DNA of 64,000 bases from Streptomyces endophytica (GCF_026153355.1 NZ_CP110636.1:2418001-2482000); one strand, 5' to 3'; positions 1-10,431 are shown, counted from the first letter of the stretch. Numbers and translations: made by a program. The notes: generated by a model not told the origin, from the letters alone.

Positions 1-1
1 C

Positions 2-1171
2 GCGCTGGCCGGCAACGAGGCAGCGGGCGCGGAGAGCCTTCCCGCGGAGGGCGAGGGCGGGCGACGGGCGGGCCTGGACGGCGAGGGGCACGCCGCGGCC
101 GAGGCGCTGCGCACGGACGGCGCGGTGATCGTCGTCGGTGAGCGGCTGGCGGCGGTGCCGGGTGCGCTGACCGCCGCGGTGCGCGCCGCCGCCGCGACCG
201 GCGCGCAACTGGTGTGGATCCCGCGGCGGGCGGGCGAACGCGGCGCGGTGGAGGCGGGCGCGCTGCCCGGTCTGCTGCCCGGCGGCCGGCCGGCCACCGA
301 CCCGCGGGCCCGCGACGAGGTCGCCGCCGCCTGGGGCGTGGCCGCGCTGCCGCACCGGCACGGCCGGGACACCGGCCAGATCATCGAGGCCGCGGCGACC
401 GGTGAGCTGAGCGCGCTGCTGGTGGCCGGCGTCGAGGTCGCCGACCTGCCGGACCCGGCCCGGGCGCTGACCGCCCTGGACGAGGTCGGGTTCCTGGTCA
501 GCCTGGAGCTGCGGCCCTCCCAGGTCACCGAGCGGGCCGATGTGGTCCTCCCGGTGGCGGCCGTGGTGGAGAAGGCCGGAACGTTCCTCAACTGGGAGGG
601 CCGGGCCCGGCTGTTCGAGGCCGCGCTCAAGCCCGACCAGATGACCCGCCGCCATCTGCTGCCGGACTCCCGGGTGCTGCACATGCTCGCCGATGCCCTC
701 GACGTCCACCTGGCGCTGCCGGACGTCGCCTCCGTACGCCGCGAACTGACCCGGCTCGGCAACTGGGACGGCCCGTACGCGGGCGACCCGCTGGAGACCG
801 GGCGGCCGCTGCCCCGGCCCGGCACCGGCGAGGCGGTGCTCGCCGGGCACCGGCTGCTGCTGGACCAGGGCGTCCTCCAGGAAGGCGACGAGGCGCTGGC
901 CGGCACCCGGCACGCCGCCGTCGCCCGGCTGTCGGAGACCACCGCCGCCGAGACCGGCGTCAAGGACGGCGACGTGCTGGCGGTCAGCGGGCCGGCCGGC
1001 TCGGTGCGGCTGCCGCTGCAGGTCACGCCGATGCCCGACCGGGTGGTGTGGCTGCCGCTCAACTCCACGGGCGGGGGCGTCGCCGCCGACACCGGTGCGC
1101 GCCCCGGCGAACTGGTGAGGATCTCCGCCGCCCCGGGCACGCCGGAGCCGGCCAAGGAGGTGGACGCATGA
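2..1171 (+). CDS. nuoG: NADH-quinone oxidoreductase subunit G, C-terminal part (5' end outside window)
   Basis: The reading frame is open from the first bases of the window, so this is the last 389 residues of a longer gene. NuoG is the large iron-sulfur subunit of the NADH module of complex I on the cytoplasmic side. The visible part is the molybdopterin-oxidoreductase-like domain that binds no cofactor in NuoG. Recognisable stretches are [18 protein letters not shown] and the following [10 protein letters not shown], typical of this fold, then a C-terminal beta domain. Its stop overlaps the nuoH start as ATGA, showing translational coupling inside the nuo operon. The N-terminal Fe-S domains cannot be seen. 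Assignment is strongly supported by the following nuoH-N order. Confidence 0.93.
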   Translation, partial: ALAGNEAAGAESLPAEGEGGRRAGLDGEGHAAAEALRTDGAVIVVGERLAAVPGALTAAVRAAAATGAQLVWIPRRAGERGAVEAGALPGLLPGGRPATDPRARDEVAAAWGVAALPHRHGRDTGQIIEAAATGELSALLVAGVEVADLPDPARALTALDEVGFLVSLELRPSQVTERADVVLPVAAVVEKAGTFLNWEGRARLFEAALKPDQMTRRHLLPDSRVLHMLADALDVHLALPDVASVRRELTRLGNWDGPYAGDPLETGRPLPRPGTGEAVLAGHRLLLDQGVLQEGDEALAGTRHAAVARLSETTAAETGVKDGDVLAVSGPAGSVRLPLQVTPMPDRVVWLPLNSTGGGVAADTGARPGELVRISAAPGTPEPAKEVDA

Positions 1172-2556
1172 TGCAGCTCGGTCAACTGGCCGCCGCGCAG
1201 ACCGCGCTGGCCCAGGAGGACCTGTCGATGTTCGGCCGCGACCCGTGGTGGCTGGTCGTCATCAAGGCGGTCTTCTGCTTCGCGTTCCTGATGCTGACGG
1301 TGCTGTTCTCCATCGTGTGGGAGCGCAAGGTCGTCGCCTGGATGCAGTTGCGCATCGGCCCCAACCGGCACGGGCCCTGGGGCATGCTCCAGTCGCTCGC
1401 CGACGGCATCAAGCTGATGCTGAAGGAGGACCTGGTCGTCCGGCGGGCCGACAAGCTGGTCTACGTCCTCGCGCCGATCGTGGCGGCCATCCCGGCGTTC
1501 ATGGCGATCGCGGTGGTCCCGTTCGGCCCGGCCGACAACGAGATCTCGATCTTCGGCCACCGCACCCCGATGCAGCTGACCGACCTGCCGATCGGCATCC
1601 TCTACATCCTGGCCACCGCCTCGGTGGGCATCTACGGCATCGTGCTGGCGGGCTGGTCCTCCGGCTCGACGTACCCGCTGCTGGGCGGTCTCCGCTCGTG
1701 CGCGCAGATGATCTCGTACGAGATCGCGATGGGCGCCGCTTTCGCCTCGGTCTTCCTGTACTCCGGGTCGATGTCGACGTCGACCATCGTGGAGTCGCAG
1801 CAGAACAGGTGGTACATCCTGCTGCTGCCGGTGTCGTTCCTCATCTACATCGCGACGATGGTGGGGGAGACCAACCGGGCGCCGTTCGACATGCCGGAGT
1901 CCGAGGGCGACCTCGTCGGCGGCTTCAATACCGAGTACTCGTCCATCAAGTTCGCGATGTTCATGCTCGCCGAGTACGTCAACATGGTGACGGTCTCGGC
2001 GGTCGCGACCACCCTCTTCCTCGGCGGCTGGCGGGCCCCGTACCCGATCTCGGCGTTCTGGGAGGGCGCCAACCACGGCTGGTGGCCGATGCTGTGGTTC
2101 ACGATCAAGGTGCAGCTGCTGCTGTTCTTCTTCATCTGGCTGCGCGGCACGCTCCCCCGGGTGCGCTACGACCAGCTGATGAAGCTGGGCTGGAAGGTCC
2201 TCATCCCGGTCTCGCTGGTCTGGCTGCTGCTCGTCGCCAGCGTCCGCGCGCTGAAGAACGAGGGCTACAACTTCTCCCAGATCGTGCTCTACGTCGCCGG
2301 CGGCGCGGTCGCGCTGCTGCTGATCTCGCTGCTCGTGGACTTCTTCCGGCGCGGCGAGAAGGAGGAGGAGCCGGACGGCGAGGGGGCGTTCGATCCGATG
2401 GCCGGCGGGTTCCCGGTGCCGCCGCTGCCCGGGCAGAGCCTGCCGCCGGTGCCGCGCCGACGCCCGCGCCATCAGCGCGAGTTGATTGTCAGTGGTCGGG
2501 TGGACACTGTCAGTGACGGAAACGAAACCGACGGAAAGGGGGGCGACGGTGCCTGA
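1168..2556 (+). CDS. nuoH: NADH-quinone oxidoreductase subunit H
   Basis: Membrane subunit of complex I that joins the quinone cavity to the proton-pumping arm. The 462-residue product starts MMQLGQ at the ATG overlapping the nuoG stop. The first helix is about residues 29-51, followed by the family signature [18 protein letters not shown], and the quinone-site loop [17 protein letters not shown] is intact. About eight hydrophobic segments follow the family pattern. The last ~65 residues form a charged, proline-rich tail ([16 protein letters not shown]) beyond the usual end. A longer in-frame upstream start exists but would run deep into nuoG. The next gene begins just before this stop. Confidence 0.97.
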   Translation: MMQLGQLAAAQTALAQEDLSMFGRDPWWLVVIKAVFCFAFLMLTVLFSIVWERKVVAWMQLRIGPNRHGPWGMLQSLADGIKLMLKEDLVVRRADKLVYVLAPIVAAIPAFMAIAVVPFGPADNEISIFGHRTPMQLTDLPIGILYILATASVGIYGIVLAGWSSGSTYPLLGGLRSCAQMISYEIAMGAAFASVFLYSGSMSTSTIVESQQNRWYILLLPVSFLIYIATMVGETNRAPFDMPESEGDLVGGFNTEYSSIKFAMFMLAEYVNMVTVSAVATTLFLGGWRAPYPISAFWEGANHGWWPMLWFTIKVQLLLFFFIWLRGTLPRVRYDQLMKLGWKVLIPVSLVWLLLVASVRALKNEGYNFSQIVLYVAGGAVALLLISLLVDFFRRGEKEEEPDGEGAFDPMAGGFPVPPLPGQSLPPVPRRRPRHQRELIVSGRVDTVSDGNETDGKGGDGA

Positions 2557-3166
2557 GTTCCAGAACCCCGTGGCCGGCTTCGGCGTGACCTTCAAGGCCA
2601 TGTTCAAGAAGCGGCTGACCGAGCAGTACCCGGAGGAGAAGAAGCCGACGGCGCCGCGCTTCCACGGCCGCCATCAGCTCAACCGGCACCCCGACGGGCT
2701 GGAGAAGTGCATCGGCTGCGAGCTGTGCGCCTGGGCCTGCCCGGCCGACGCGATCTACGTCGAGGGCGCGGACAACACCGACGAGGAGCGCTACTCCCCG
2801 GGCGAGCGCTACGGCCGCGTCTACCAGATCAACTACCTGCGCTGCATCCTGTGCGGCCTGTGCGTGGAGGCCTGCCCCACCCGCGCACTGACCATGACCA
2901 ATGAGTACGAACTCGCCGACCGGTCCCGCGCCTCGCTCATCTACACCAAGGAGGAGCTGCTCGCCGGCCTGGAGGACACGATGGTCGACACGCCGCATGC
3001 CATCCACCCCGGCATGACGGAGAAGGACTACTACAACGGCCTGGTGACCGAGGCCGCCCCGGGGACGGTCCGGCAGGTCGCGGTGTCCAAGGGCGAGCAG
3101 CCCCAGGAGGCCGCCGCCACGACCGGCCCGCAGGAGCCCGCCGCGCGGGAGGTGACCGAGCGATGA
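2549..3166 (+). CDS. nuoI: NADH-quinone oxidoreductase subunit I (two [4Fe-4S])
   Basis: Peripheral-arm ferredoxin-like subunit carrying clusters N6a and N6b that pass electrons to NuoB. The 205-residue product has two CxxCxxCxxxCP motifs, with Cys at 54/57/60/64 and 99/102/105/109, and the actinobacterial start region [16 protein letters not shown]. The GTG start at 2549 has a strong AAAGGGGGG ribosome site; a GTG at 2513 is an in-frame alternative that would add 12 residues. It overlaps the nuoH end by 8 bases and its TGA overlaps the nuoJ ATG. The acidic Ala/Glu-rich last 30 residues are typical of streptomycete NuoI. Confidence 0.97.
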   Translation: MPEFQNPVAGFGVTFKAMFKKRLTEQYPEEKKPTAPRFHGRHQLNRHPDGLEKCIGCELCAWACPADAIYVEGADNTDEERYSPGERYGRVYQINYLRCILCGLCVEACPTRALTMTNEYELADRSRASLIYTKEELLAGLEDTMVDTPHAIHPGMTEKDYYNGLVTEAAPGTVRQVAVSKGEQPQEAAATTGPQEPAAREVTER

Positions 3167-4026
3167 TCTCCCTCGCCGCCGCGGCCTCCACCGGCGAGGC
3201 CGTGCAGTTCTGGCTCCTGGGCACCGTCGCCGTCGTCGGCGCCCTCTGCACGATCCTGATGAAGCGGGCCGTGCACAGCGCCCTGTCGCTCGCCGGCACC
3301 ATGATCGTCCTGGCGGTCTTCTACCTCGCCAACGGCGCGTACTTCCTCGGCGTCGTGCAGATCGTCGTCTACACCGGCGCGATCATGATGCTGTTCCTGT
3401 TCGTCGTCATGCTGGTCGGCGTCACCGCCGCGGACTCCCTCAAGGAGACGCTCAAGGGCCAGCGCTGGCTCGCCGCCGGACTGGGCCTCGGCTTCGGCAT
3501 CCTGCTGATCGCCGGCATCGGCAACGCCTCCCTCAAGGAGTTCAACGGCCTCGGCGAGGCCAACGCCGGCGGCAACGTCCAGGGCCTGGCCGCGCTCATC
3601 TTCACCAAGTACGTCTTCGCCTTCGAGATCACCGGCGCCCTGCTGATCACCGCGGCCGTCGGCGCGATGGTGCTCACCCACCGGGAGCGCACCGAGCGCG
3701 CCAGGACCCAGCGCGAGCAGTCCGAGGCCCGGGTCCGCGAGGGCAAGCAGGTGCCGCCGCTGCCCGCCCCCGGCGTCTACGCCCGGCACAACGCCGTGGA
3801 CATCCCCGGCCTGCTGCCCGACGGCACCCCGTCCGAGCTGACCGTCAACCCGACGCTGCGCGCCCGCGGCCAGATCCGGGACGTCTCCCGCGAGTCGCTC
3901 GCCGACCTGAAGGCGCTGGAACGGCGCTCCGAGGACTGGCTGGGCCGCGGCTCCGGCGAGGAGCCCGAAGCCCCGCCGTCCGGTGGCGCATCGCCGAAGG
4001 AGCACAAGGAGGGCGCCAAGAAATGA
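3163..4026 (+). CDS. nuoJ: NADH-quinone oxidoreductase subunit J
   Basis: Small membrane subunit of the complex I proton arm next to NuoK and NuoA. The 287-residue protein has five hydrophobic segments in the first ~170 residues, including the family stretch [17 protein letters not shown] in helix 3. It is followed by a ~115-residue hydrophilic C-terminal extension with no recognised domain; proteobacterial NuoJ is about 180 residues and lacks this. It starts at the ATG overlapping the nuoI stop (ATGA) and ends by overlapping nuoK the same way, so nuoI-J-K are translationally coupled. The function of the extension is unknown. Confidence 0.95.
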   Translation: MISLAAAASTGEAVQFWLLGTVAVVGALCTILMKRAVHSALSLAGTMIVLAVFYLANGAYFLGVVQIVVYTGAIMMLFLFVVMLVGVTAADSLKETLKGQRWLAAGLGLGFGILLIAGIGNASLKEFNGLGEANAGGNVQGLAALIFTKYVFAFEITGALLITAAVGAMVLTHRERTERARTQREQSEARVREGKQVPPLPAPGVYARHNAVDIPGLLPDGTPSELTVNPTLRARGQIRDVSRESLADLKALERRSEDWLGRGSGEEPEAPPSGGASPKEHKEGAKK

Positions 4027-4322
4027 ACCCGGTCTACTACCTCTATCTCGCCGCCCTGCTGTTCACCATCGGCGCGGCCGGGGTGCTGATCAGGCGGAAC
4101 GCCATCGTGGTGTTCATGTGCATCGAGCTGATGCTCAACGCCTGCAACCTCGCCTTCGTCACCTTCTCCCGCCTGCACGGGAATCTGGACGGCCAGATCA
4201 TCGCCTTCTTCACGATGGTCGTCGCCGCGGCCGAGGTCGTGGTCGGCCTGGCGATCATCGTGACGATCTTCCGCACCCGTCATACGGCCTCGGTCGACGA
4301 CGCCAGCCTGATGAAGCTGTAA
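4023..4322 (+). CDS. nuoK: NADH-quinone oxidoreductase subunit K
   Basis: Three-helix, MrpC-like membrane subunit of complex I. The 99-residue product shows the diagnostic helix [16 protein letters not shown], with the conserved intramembrane glutamate, and a second conserved glutamate in [17 protein letters not shown]. Length and spacing are normal for the family. The ATG overlaps the nuoJ stop as ATGA. The nuoL GTG follows 13 bases after the stop, preceded by AAGGGG as ribosome site. Confidence 0.97.
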   Translation: MNPVYYLYLAALLFTIGAAGVLIRRNAIVVFMCIELMLNACNLAFVTFSRLHGNLDGQIIAFFTMVVAAAEVVVGLAIIVTIFRTRHTASVDDASLMKL

Positions 4323-4335
4323 GGGGTCGCCCAAA

Positions 4336-6282
4336 GTGGAGAACTTGATCGCGCTGCTCGTCGCGGCACCGCTGGTCGGTGCGGCCCTGCTGCTGTGCGG
4401 CGGAAAACGGCTCGACCGCACCGGCCACTGGATCGGCACCCTCTTCGCGGCGGCGTCCTTCGCCGTCGGGGTGGCGCTCTTCGCCGACATGCTCGGCAGG
4501 AGCGCCGACCACCGGGCGCTGCACCAGCACCTGTTCAGCTGGATCCCGGTCGGCGGCTTCCGCGCCGACGTCGCCTTCCAGCTCGACCAGCTGTCCATGA
4601 CCTTCGTCCTGCTGATCACCGGCGTCGGCTCACTGATCCACGTCTACTCGATCGGCTACATGGAGCACGACGAACGGCGCCGCCGCTTCTTCGGCTACCT
4701 CAACCTCTTCCTCGCGGCGATGCTGCTGCTCGTCCTCGCCGACAACTACCTCCTGCTGTACGTCGGCTGGGAGGGCGTCGGCCTCGCCTCGTACCTCCTC
4801 ATCGGGTTCTGGCAGCACAAGCCGAGTGCGGCCACCGCCGCCAAGAAGGCGTTCCTGGTCAACCGCGTCGGCGACATGGGCCTGTCCATCGCGATCATGC
4901 TGATGTTCACGACGTTCGGGACGTTCGCGTTCGGCCCGGTGCTCGCGTCCACCGGCGCCACCTCCGAGGGCAAGCTCACCGCCATCGGGCTGATGCTGCT
5001 GCTGGCCGCCTGCGGCAAGTCGGCCCAGGTACCGCTGCAGTCCTGGCTCGGGGACGCCATGGAGGGCCCCACCCCGGTCTCCGCCCTGATCCACGCCGCC
5101 ACGATGGTCACCGCCGGCGTGTATCTGATCACCCGCTCCGGTGCGATCTTCAACGCCGCACCGGACGCCCAGACCGCCGTCGTCGCGGTCGGCGCGGTCA
5201 CCCTCCTCTTCGGTGCGATCGTCGGTTGCGCCAAGGACGACATCAAGAAGGCCCTGGCCGGCTCGACGATGTCGCAGATCGGCTACATGATCCTGGCCGC
5301 CGGCCTGGGCCCGATCGGCTACGCCTTCGCGATCATGCACCTGGTCACCCACGGCTTCTTCAAGGCGGGCCTCTTCCTCGGCGCCGGCTCGGTGATGCAC
5401 GGCATGAACGACGAGGTCGACATGCGCCGTTACGGCGGCCTGCGGAAGTACATGCCGGTCACCTTCATCACCTTCGGCCTCGGCTATCTCGCGATCATCG
5501 GCTTCCCCGGCCTGTCCGGCTTCTTCTCCAAGGACAAGATCATCGAGGCGGCGTTCGCCAAGGGTGGCACCGAAGGCTGGATCCTCGGCGGCGCGGCCCT
5601 CCTGGGCGCCGCGATCACCGCGTTCTACATGACCCGCGTGATGCTGATGACGTTCTTCGGCGAGGAGCGCTGGCGCAACGCCCCCACCCCCTCACCGGAC
5701 CGGCCCTCCGTCGAACCCGCCGCCGAAACAGGCGGCGAGTACACCCCGCCGCATCCGCACGAGTCGCCGAAGGTCATGACCCTCCCCATGGTCGTGCTGG
5801 CCATCGGATCGGTCTTCGCCGGCGGTCTGTTCAGCCTCAACGAGGCCTTCGTGAAGTGGCTGGAGCCCGTCACGTCCTTCGCACACGGCCACTCCCCGGT
5901 CAGCGCCACGACCGTCACCGCCGCCACCATCGCCGTCCTCCTCCTCGGGGTCGGCGTCGCCTGGCTGATGTACGGCCGCCGGCCGGTCCCGTCGCTCGCC
6001 CCCCGCGGCTCGCTGCTCACCCGCGCCGCCCGCCGCGACCTCCTCCAGGACGACTTCAACCACATCGTCTTCGTCCGCGGCGGCGGCCACCTGACCACCA
6101 CCCTCGTCCAGCTCGACCACACCCTGGTGGACGGCGCGGTCAACGGCACGGCCGCCTCCATGGGCGGACTCTCCGGCCTGCTCCGCCAGTTGCAGAGCGG
6201 CTTCGTCCGCTCCTACGCGGTCCAGATGCTGGGCGGGGCCGCCGTACTCGTCGCCGCGACCCTGCTGATGAGGGGTGTCTGA
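4336..6282 (+). CDS. nuoL: NADH-quinone oxidoreductase subunit L
   Basis: Largest antiporter-like subunit, at the distal end of the complex I membrane arm, with the lateral amphipathic helix. The 648-residue, strongly hydrophobic protein contains the key [18 protein letters not shown] helix with its glutamate. It also has the Lys-containing helix [20 protein letters not shown] and the proton-channel region [15 protein letters not shown] hydrophilic loop rich in Pro and His lies around residues 450-480. The start is GTG at 4336, after the AAGGGG site. The ATG of nuoM follows three bases after the stop. Confidence 0.97.
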   Translation: MENLIALLVAAPLVGAALLLCGGKRLDRTGHWIGTLFAAASFAVGVALFADMLGRSADHRALHQHLFSWIPVGGFRADVAFQLDQLSMTFVLLITGVGSLIHVYSIGYMEHDERRRRFFGYLNLFLAAMLLLVLADNYLLLYVGWEGVGLASYLLIGFWQHKPSAATAAKKAFLVNRVGDMGLSIAIMLMFTTFGTFAFGPVLASTGATSEGKLTAIGLMLLLAACGKSAQVPLQSWLGDAMEGPTPVSALIHAATMVTAGVYLITRSGAIFNAAPDAQTAVVAVGAVTLLFGAIVGCAKDDIKKALAGSTMSQIGYMILAAGLGPIGYAFAIMHLVTHGFFKAGLFLGAGSVMHGMNDEVDMRRYGGLRKYMPVTFITFGLGYLAIIGFPGLSGFFSKDKIIEAAFAKGGTEGWILGGAALLGAAITAFYMTRVMLMTFFGEERWRNAPTPSPDRPSVEPAAETGGEYTPPHPHESPKVMTLPMVVLAIGSVFAGGLFSLNEAFVKWLEPVTSFAHGHSPVSATTVTAATIAVLLLGVGVAWLMYGRRPVPSLAPRGSLLTRAARRDLLQDDFNHIVFVRGGGHLTTTLVQLDHTLVDGAVNGTAASMGGLSGLLRQLQSGFVRSYAVQMLGGAAVLVAATLLMRGV

Positions 6283-6285
6283 GCC

Positions 6286-7944
6286 ATGTCGTTTCCCCTG
6301 CTGACGGCGACGGCCGTGGTACCGGCGATCGGCGCGATCGCCACCGCCGCGCTGCCCGCCGCCAAGCGCACCGTGGCCAAATGGCTCGCGCTGCTCTTCT
6401 CCCTGCTCACCTTCGCGCTGGCCCTCGTCGTCGCGTTCCGCTTCGACCCCACCGCCAAGGGCCCCTTCCAGCTCACCGAATCGCACGCCTGGATCAGCGA
6501 CTTCGGCGTCCGCTACGAACTCGGCGTGGACGGCATCGCGGTCGCCCTGATCGCGCTCACCGCCCTGCTCATCCCGTTCGTCATCCTGGCCGGCTGGCAT
6601 GACGCCGACCCCCTGGAGGAAGCCACCCCCAACCGGCGCTGGCGGCCCACCCAGGGCTTCTTCGCCCTGATCCTCGCCGTCGAGGCGATGGTGGTGATCT
6701 CCTTCGAGGCCACCGACGTCTTCCTCTTCTACATCTTCTTCGAAGCCATGCTGATCCCGATGTACTTCCTCATCGGAGGCTTCGGGGACCGCGCCGGCGC
6801 CGACGGCGAGGAGCGCTCCGCGGACCGCAGGTCGCAGGCCGCGGTGAAGTTCCTGCTCTACAACCTCGCCGGCGGACTGATCATGCTGGCCGCGGTCATC
6901 GGGCTGTACGCCGTCACCGCCGACCAGCTCGGCACCGGCACCTTCTCCCTGACACAGATCGTCGAGGCCCGCGCGGCCGGGCAGCTGGACATCGGCACCA
7001 CCACCGAACGCCTGCTGTTCCTCGGCTTCTTCTTCGCCTTCGCCGTCAAGGCCCCGCTCTGGCCGCTGCACACCTGGCTGCCCGGCGCCATGGGCGAATC
7101 GACCGCCCCCGTCGCCGTCCTGATCACCGCCGTGGTCGACAAGGTCGGCACCTTCGCCATGCTCCGCTTCTGCCTCCAGCTCTTCCCGGAGGCCAGCAGC
7201 TGGGCGACCCCGGTCATCCTGGTCCTCGCCCTGATCAGCATCGTCTACGGCGCCCTGCTCGCGGTCGCCCAGCGGGACATCAAGCGGCTGATCGCCTACG
7301 CCTCGATCTCCCACTTCGGCTTCATCATCCTGGGCATCTTCGCCATGACGTCCCAGGGCCAGGGCGGCGCCACCCTGTACATGGTCAACCACGGCATCTC
7401 GACCGCCGCCCTGATGCTGGTCGCCGGCTTCCTCATCAGCCGCCGCGGCTCCCGGCTCATCGCGGATTACGGCGGCGTCCAGAAGGTCGCCCCGGTGCTC
7501 GCCGGCACCTTCCTGATCGGCGGCCTGGCCACCCTCTCCCTGCCCGGCCTGGCCCCGTTCGTCAGCGAATTCCTCGTCCTGGTCGGCACGTTCAGCCGCT
7601 ACCCGGTCATCGGCGTCATCGCCACCCTCGGCATCGTCCTCGCCGCGCTCTACGTCCTCGTCCTCTACCAGCGGACGATGACCGGGCCGGTGAAGAGCGA
7701 GGTCAGCGCCATGCCCGATCTGCGGGTCCGGGAACTGGTGGTGGTCGCGCCGCTGATCGCGCTGCTGCTCTTCCTCGGCGTGTACCCCAAACCGCTCACC
7801 GACCTCGTCAACCCGGCGGTCGAGCACACCCTGTCCGTCGTGGACAAGAAGGACCCCAAGCCCACTGTGCAGGTGAACGCCGTGCCCGGCAGCGGCCGGG
7901 CCGGTCACGCCGCGAGTGATCAAGATGTGGAGGCCGCGAAATGA
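6286..7944 (+). CDS. nuoM: NADH-quinone oxidoreductase subunit M
   Basis: Middle antiporter-like subunit of complex I. The 552-residue product has about 14 hydrophobic segments. It shows the helix FLFYIFFEAMLIPMYFLIGG with its conserved glutamate, the FAVKAPLWPLHTWLPGAM lysine/histidine helix, and the broken-helix motif YASISHFGFIILGIF. The exact ELGVDGIAV signature near residue 78 is also present. It lies in the nuo operon with a 3-base gap after nuoL, and its TGA overlaps the nuoN ATG. Confidence 0.97.
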   Translation: MSFPLLTATAVVPAIGAIATAALPAAKRTVAKWLALLFSLLTFALALVVAFRFDPTAKGPFQLTESHAWISDFGVRYELGVDGIAVALIALTALLIPFVILAGWHDADPLEEATPNRRWRPTQGFFALILAVEAMVVISFEATDVFLFYIFFEAMLIPMYFLIGGFGDRAGADGEERSADRRSQAAVKFLLYNLAGGLIMLAAVIGLYAVTADQLGTGTFSLTQIVEARAAGQLDIGTTTERLLFLGFFFAFAVKAPLWPLHTWLPGAMGESTAPVAVLITAVVDKVGTFAMLRFCLQLFPEASSWATPVILVLALISIVYGALLAVAQRDIKRLIAYASISHFGFIILGIFAMTSQGQGGATLYMVNHGISTAALMLVAGFLISRRGSRLIADYGGVQKVAPVLAGTFLIGGLATLSLPGLAPFVSEFLVLVGTFSRYPVIGVIATLGIVLAALYVLVLYQRTMTGPVKSEVSAMPDLRVRELVVVAPLIALLLFLGVYPKPLTDLVNPAVEHTLSVVDKKDPKPTVQVNAVPGSGRAGHAASDQDVEAAK

Positions 7945-9593
7945 GTTCCGTGGCAAGTGTCCACAGCCTGTGGACAGCGGCGGCCGGAGCACCGGGCAAG
8001 ATCCCGGGGCCGCACATCGAGTACGCCCAGCTCTCGCCCACCCTGATCGTCCTCGGTGCCGCGGTGCTCGGCATCATGATCGAGGCCTTCGTCCCACGCC
8101 GCAGCCGCTACTACTCCCAGCTGCTGCTGTCCCTGGTGGCGCTGGCCGCCGCGTTCGCCGCGGTGATCGGCCTGGCGGCCGCCGGATTCGGCTCGTCCAA
8201 GGCCCATGTCGCCGCGATGGGCGCCGTCGCCGTCGACGGCCCCGCGCTGTTCCTCCAGGGCACGATTCTGCTGGTCTCCCTGATCGCCGTCTTCACCTTC
8301 GCCGAGCGCCGGCTCGACCCGGCGGCACACGGCAAACACGTCGACTCCTTCGCCGCCCAGCCCGCGGCCGTCCCCGGCGGCGCCGCCGAACAGGCCGCCG
8401 TCAAGGCCGGGTTCACCACCACCGAGGTCTTCCCGATCCTGCTCTTCGCGGTCGGCGGCATGCTGATCTTCCCGGCGGCCAACGACCTGCTGACGCTCTT
8501 CGTCGCGCTGGAGGTCTTCTCCCTCCCGCTGTACATCCTGTGCGCACTGGCCCGCCGCCAGCGGCTGCTGTCGCAGGAATCCGCGCTCAAGTACTTCCTC
8601 CTCGGCGCGTTCTCCTCCGCCTTCCTCCTGTTCGGCGTCGCCCTGCTCTACGGCTACGCGGGCACGGTGACGTACGCCGGGATCGCCGAGGTCGTCTCGG
8701 ACGGCGCCAAGCAGATCGACCCCGCCCTGGCCGGCACGATGAGCAACGACGCACTGCTGCTGATCGGCGGTGCGCTGGTGCTGATGGGCCTGCTGTTCAA
8801 GGTCGGCGCGGTCCCGTTCCACATGTGGACCCCGGACGTCTACCAAGGCGCCCCGACACCGGTCACCGGCTTCATGGCGGCCGCCACCAAGGTCGCCGCG
8901 TTCGGTGCGCTGCTGCGGGTGCTGTACGTCGTCCTGCCCGGCATGCGCTGGGACTGGCGGCCGGTGATGTGGGGCGTCGCGATCATCACGATGCTGGGTG
9001 GCGCGATCGTCGCCATCACCCAGACCGACATCAAGCGGCTGCTGGCGTACTCCTCCATCGCGCACGCCGGGTTCATCCTCGCCGGTGTCATCGCCACCAG
9101 TAAGGACGGCGTCTCCTCGGTGCTGTTCTACCTGGGTGCCTACTCCTTCGTGACGCTCGGCGCGTTCGCCGTCGTCACGCTGGTGCGGGACGCGGGCGGT
9201 GAGGCCACCCAGCTGTCCAAGTGGGCCGGCCTCGGCCGGCGTTCGCCGCTGGTCGCCGCGGTCTTCGCGGTGTTCCTGCTGGCCTTCGCCGGCATCCCGC
9301 TGACCTCCGGTTTCGCCGGGAAGTTCGCGGTCTTCAAGGCGGCCGCGCAGAGCGGCGCGGGCTGGCTGGTGGTCGTCGGTGTGATCTCCTCCGCCATCGC
9401 CGCGTTCTTCTACATCCGCGTCATCGTCCTGATGTTCTTCAACGAGCCCAAGGCCGAAGGCCCGACCGTGGCGGTGCCCAGCCCGCTGACCTCCACGGCC
9501 ATCGCCATTGGCGTCACCGCCACCCTGGTTCTGGGCCTGGCGCCGCAGTACTTCCTGGACCTGGCAGGGCATGCGGGAGTCTTCGTGCGCTGA
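7941..9593 (+). CDS. nuoN: NADH-quinone oxidoreductase subunit N
   Basis: Proximal antiporter-like subunit and last gene of the main nuo operon. The 550-residue protein carries the VALEVFSLPLYIL glutamate helix and LLFKVGAVPFHMWTPDVYQG with its conserved lysine, then LAYSSIAHAGFILAG. It starts at the ATG overlapping the nuoM stop. Two oddities: codons 6-12 lie in a perfect 9-bp inverted repeat (7958-7976), and the last codons plus the stop are duplicated in tandem at 9574-9615, so a second in-frame stop follows the first. A strong hairpin terminator lies about 150 bases downstream. Confidence 0.97.
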   Translation: MSSVASVHSLWTAAAGAPGKIPGPHIEYAQLSPTLIVLGAAVLGIMIEAFVPRRSRYYSQLLLSLVALAAAFAAVIGLAAAGFGSSKAHVAAMGAVAVDGPALFLQGTILLVSLIAVFTFAERRLDPAAHGKHVDSFAAQPAAVPGGAAEQAAVKAGFTTTEVFPILLFAVGGMLIFPAANDLLTLFVALEVFSLPLYILCALARRQRLLSQESALKYFLLGAFSSAFLLFGVALLYGYAGTVTYAGIAEVVSDGAKQIDPALAGTMSNDALLLIGGALVLMGLLFKVGAVPFHMWTPDVYQGAPTPVTGFMAAATKVAAFGALLRVLYVVLPGMRWDWRPVMWGVAIITMLGGAIVAITQTDIKRLLAYSSIAHAGFILAGVIATSKDGVSSVLFYLGAYSFVTLGAFAVVTLVRDAGGEATQLSKWAGLGRRSPLVAAVFAVFLLAFAGIPLTSGFAGKFAVFKAAAQSGAGWLVVVGVISSAIAAFFYIRVIVLMFFNEPKAEGPTVAVPSPLTSTAIAIGVTATLVLGLAPQYFLDLAGHAGVFVR

Positions 9594-9615
9594 ACGGGAG
9601 TCTTCGTGCGCTGAA
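9574..9615 (+). repeat. Perfect 21-bp tandem duplication across the nuoN stop codon
   Basis: Bases 9574-9594 (beginning CGGGAGTCTTCG) are repeated exactly at 9595-9615. The unit includes the last codons of nuoN (GVFVR) and its TGA, so the first stop already ends the protein. It looks like a recent slippage or duplication event. Confidence 0.95.
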
Positions 9616-9642
9616 CGGCGGGAGGCCGGCCTCGGCCCGGCC

Positions 9643-9708
9643 GACCGGGACCGGTGCCGCGACCGGGACCGGTGCCGCGACCGGGACCGGTGCCGCGACC
9701 GGTGCCGC
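9643..9708 (+). repeat. 18-bp minisatellite, 3.7 copies
   Basis: GACCGGGACCGGTGCCGC occurs at 9643-9660, 9661-9678 and 9679-9696 without a mismatch, followed by a 12-base partial copy (9697-9708) lacking the first six bases. It is non-coding, between nuoN and its terminator. Copy number is likely variable between strains (inference). Confidence 0.93.
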
Positions 9709-9745
9709 GGATGGGTGCGTGGCGCATCGCATCGCCGCGTGCGGC

Positions 9746-9792
9746 AACGGCCGCCGTCCGGAACCCTCGGGGGGTTCCGGACGGCGGCCGTT
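9746..9792. terminator. Bidirectional hairpin terminator between nuoN and a convergent lipoprotein gene
   Basis: A perfect 21-bp stem (9746-9766 with 9772-9792) closes a 5-base loop. There is no long T tract, as is usual in high-GC actinobacteria. Its place between convergent genes suggests it ends both transcripts. Confidence 0.85.
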
Positions 9793-9845
9793 CGCCGTGC
9801 AAGGCCCGGCCGACCGTCCAGTGGTCGGTCCGGCGGGCCCGGCGG

Positions 9846-10331
9846 TCAGCTCTTGGGCATCCCGCTCGGCAGCTCGGGCATGTCGGGGATCTTCACGCTG
9901 CCGTCGCTGGTCTTGGTGTACTTCTCGGTGGGGCCGTTCTTCCAGTCGACGGTCAGGGTCTTGCCGTCCGAACCAGCCTTGAGCGTGCCCATGGTGCGGG
10001 TGGTGTCCCCGTCGGTGCACTTGAGGGCGGCCATGGTCATCCCGGCCATCTCCTGGACCTTGCCCAGACACGCGGACTTGTGGCCGTTGCTGAACGCGAC
10101 CGTGCCCTTGGTGATCACCAGGATCAGCGGGCTGCTGTCCGTACCGGCCTTCCAGGCACCCTCGACCGCCTTGGGGCTCGCGGGCTTGTCCGCGCCACCC
10201 GGAGTCGACGTCGGAGCCTCCGGCGTCTTGCTCGGCTTGCTGTCGCTGCCGTTGTCGCCGCTGCTTCCGCAACCGCTGAGCAGCATCGCGGCGATGGCTG
10301 CCGCCCCGGCGATCTGTGCTGCCTTGCGCAC
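9846..10331 (-). CDS. Putative lipoprotein, function unknown
   Basis: The 161-residue product begins with a lipoprotein signal: MRKAAQ, then a hydrophobic run, then lipobox LLSGC with the acceptor cysteine near residue 21. It should be lipid-anchored outside the membrane. A Ser/Gly/Lys/Pro-rich linker (to about residue 55) leads to a ~100-residue domain with two cysteines (SACLGKV, LKCTDGD) that could form a disulfide. I recognise no named family; it resembles small secreted lipoproteins common in streptomycetes. The start is GTG at 10331 with GGAGGAG six bases upstream. It is convergent with nuoN and separated from it by the hairpin. Confidence 0.8.
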   Translation of the reverse strand: MRKAAQIAGAAAIAAMLLSGCGSSGDNGSDSKPSKTPEAPTSTPGGADKPASPKAVEGAWKAGTDSSPLILVITKGTVAFSNGHKSACLGKVQEMAGMTMAALKCTDGDTTRTMGTLKAGSDGKTLTVDWKNGPTEKYTKTSDGSVKIPDMPELPSGMPKS

Positions 10332-10431
10332 GTACGTCTCCTCCGTTGTGGGTCAGGGACCGTGAGGCTAACAGCGCCCCCGCCCCACCGTCCGCCCCGT
10401 CATCGCTCTTGCATCAACGTCGGTACGCAGT

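Noticed and set aside
1048-1167. Forty-residue N-terminal extension of NuoH
   Set aside because: It lies inside nuoG in another frame; the ATG at 1168 gives the family start and an ATGA overlap.
5692-7992. Very long open frame (766 codons) on the minus strand across nuoL/nuoM
   Set aside because: GC-skewed codon positions keep the antisense frame open; the product is Asp/Gly/His/Gln/Arg-rich with no family features, while the + strand encodes complete NuoL and NuoM.
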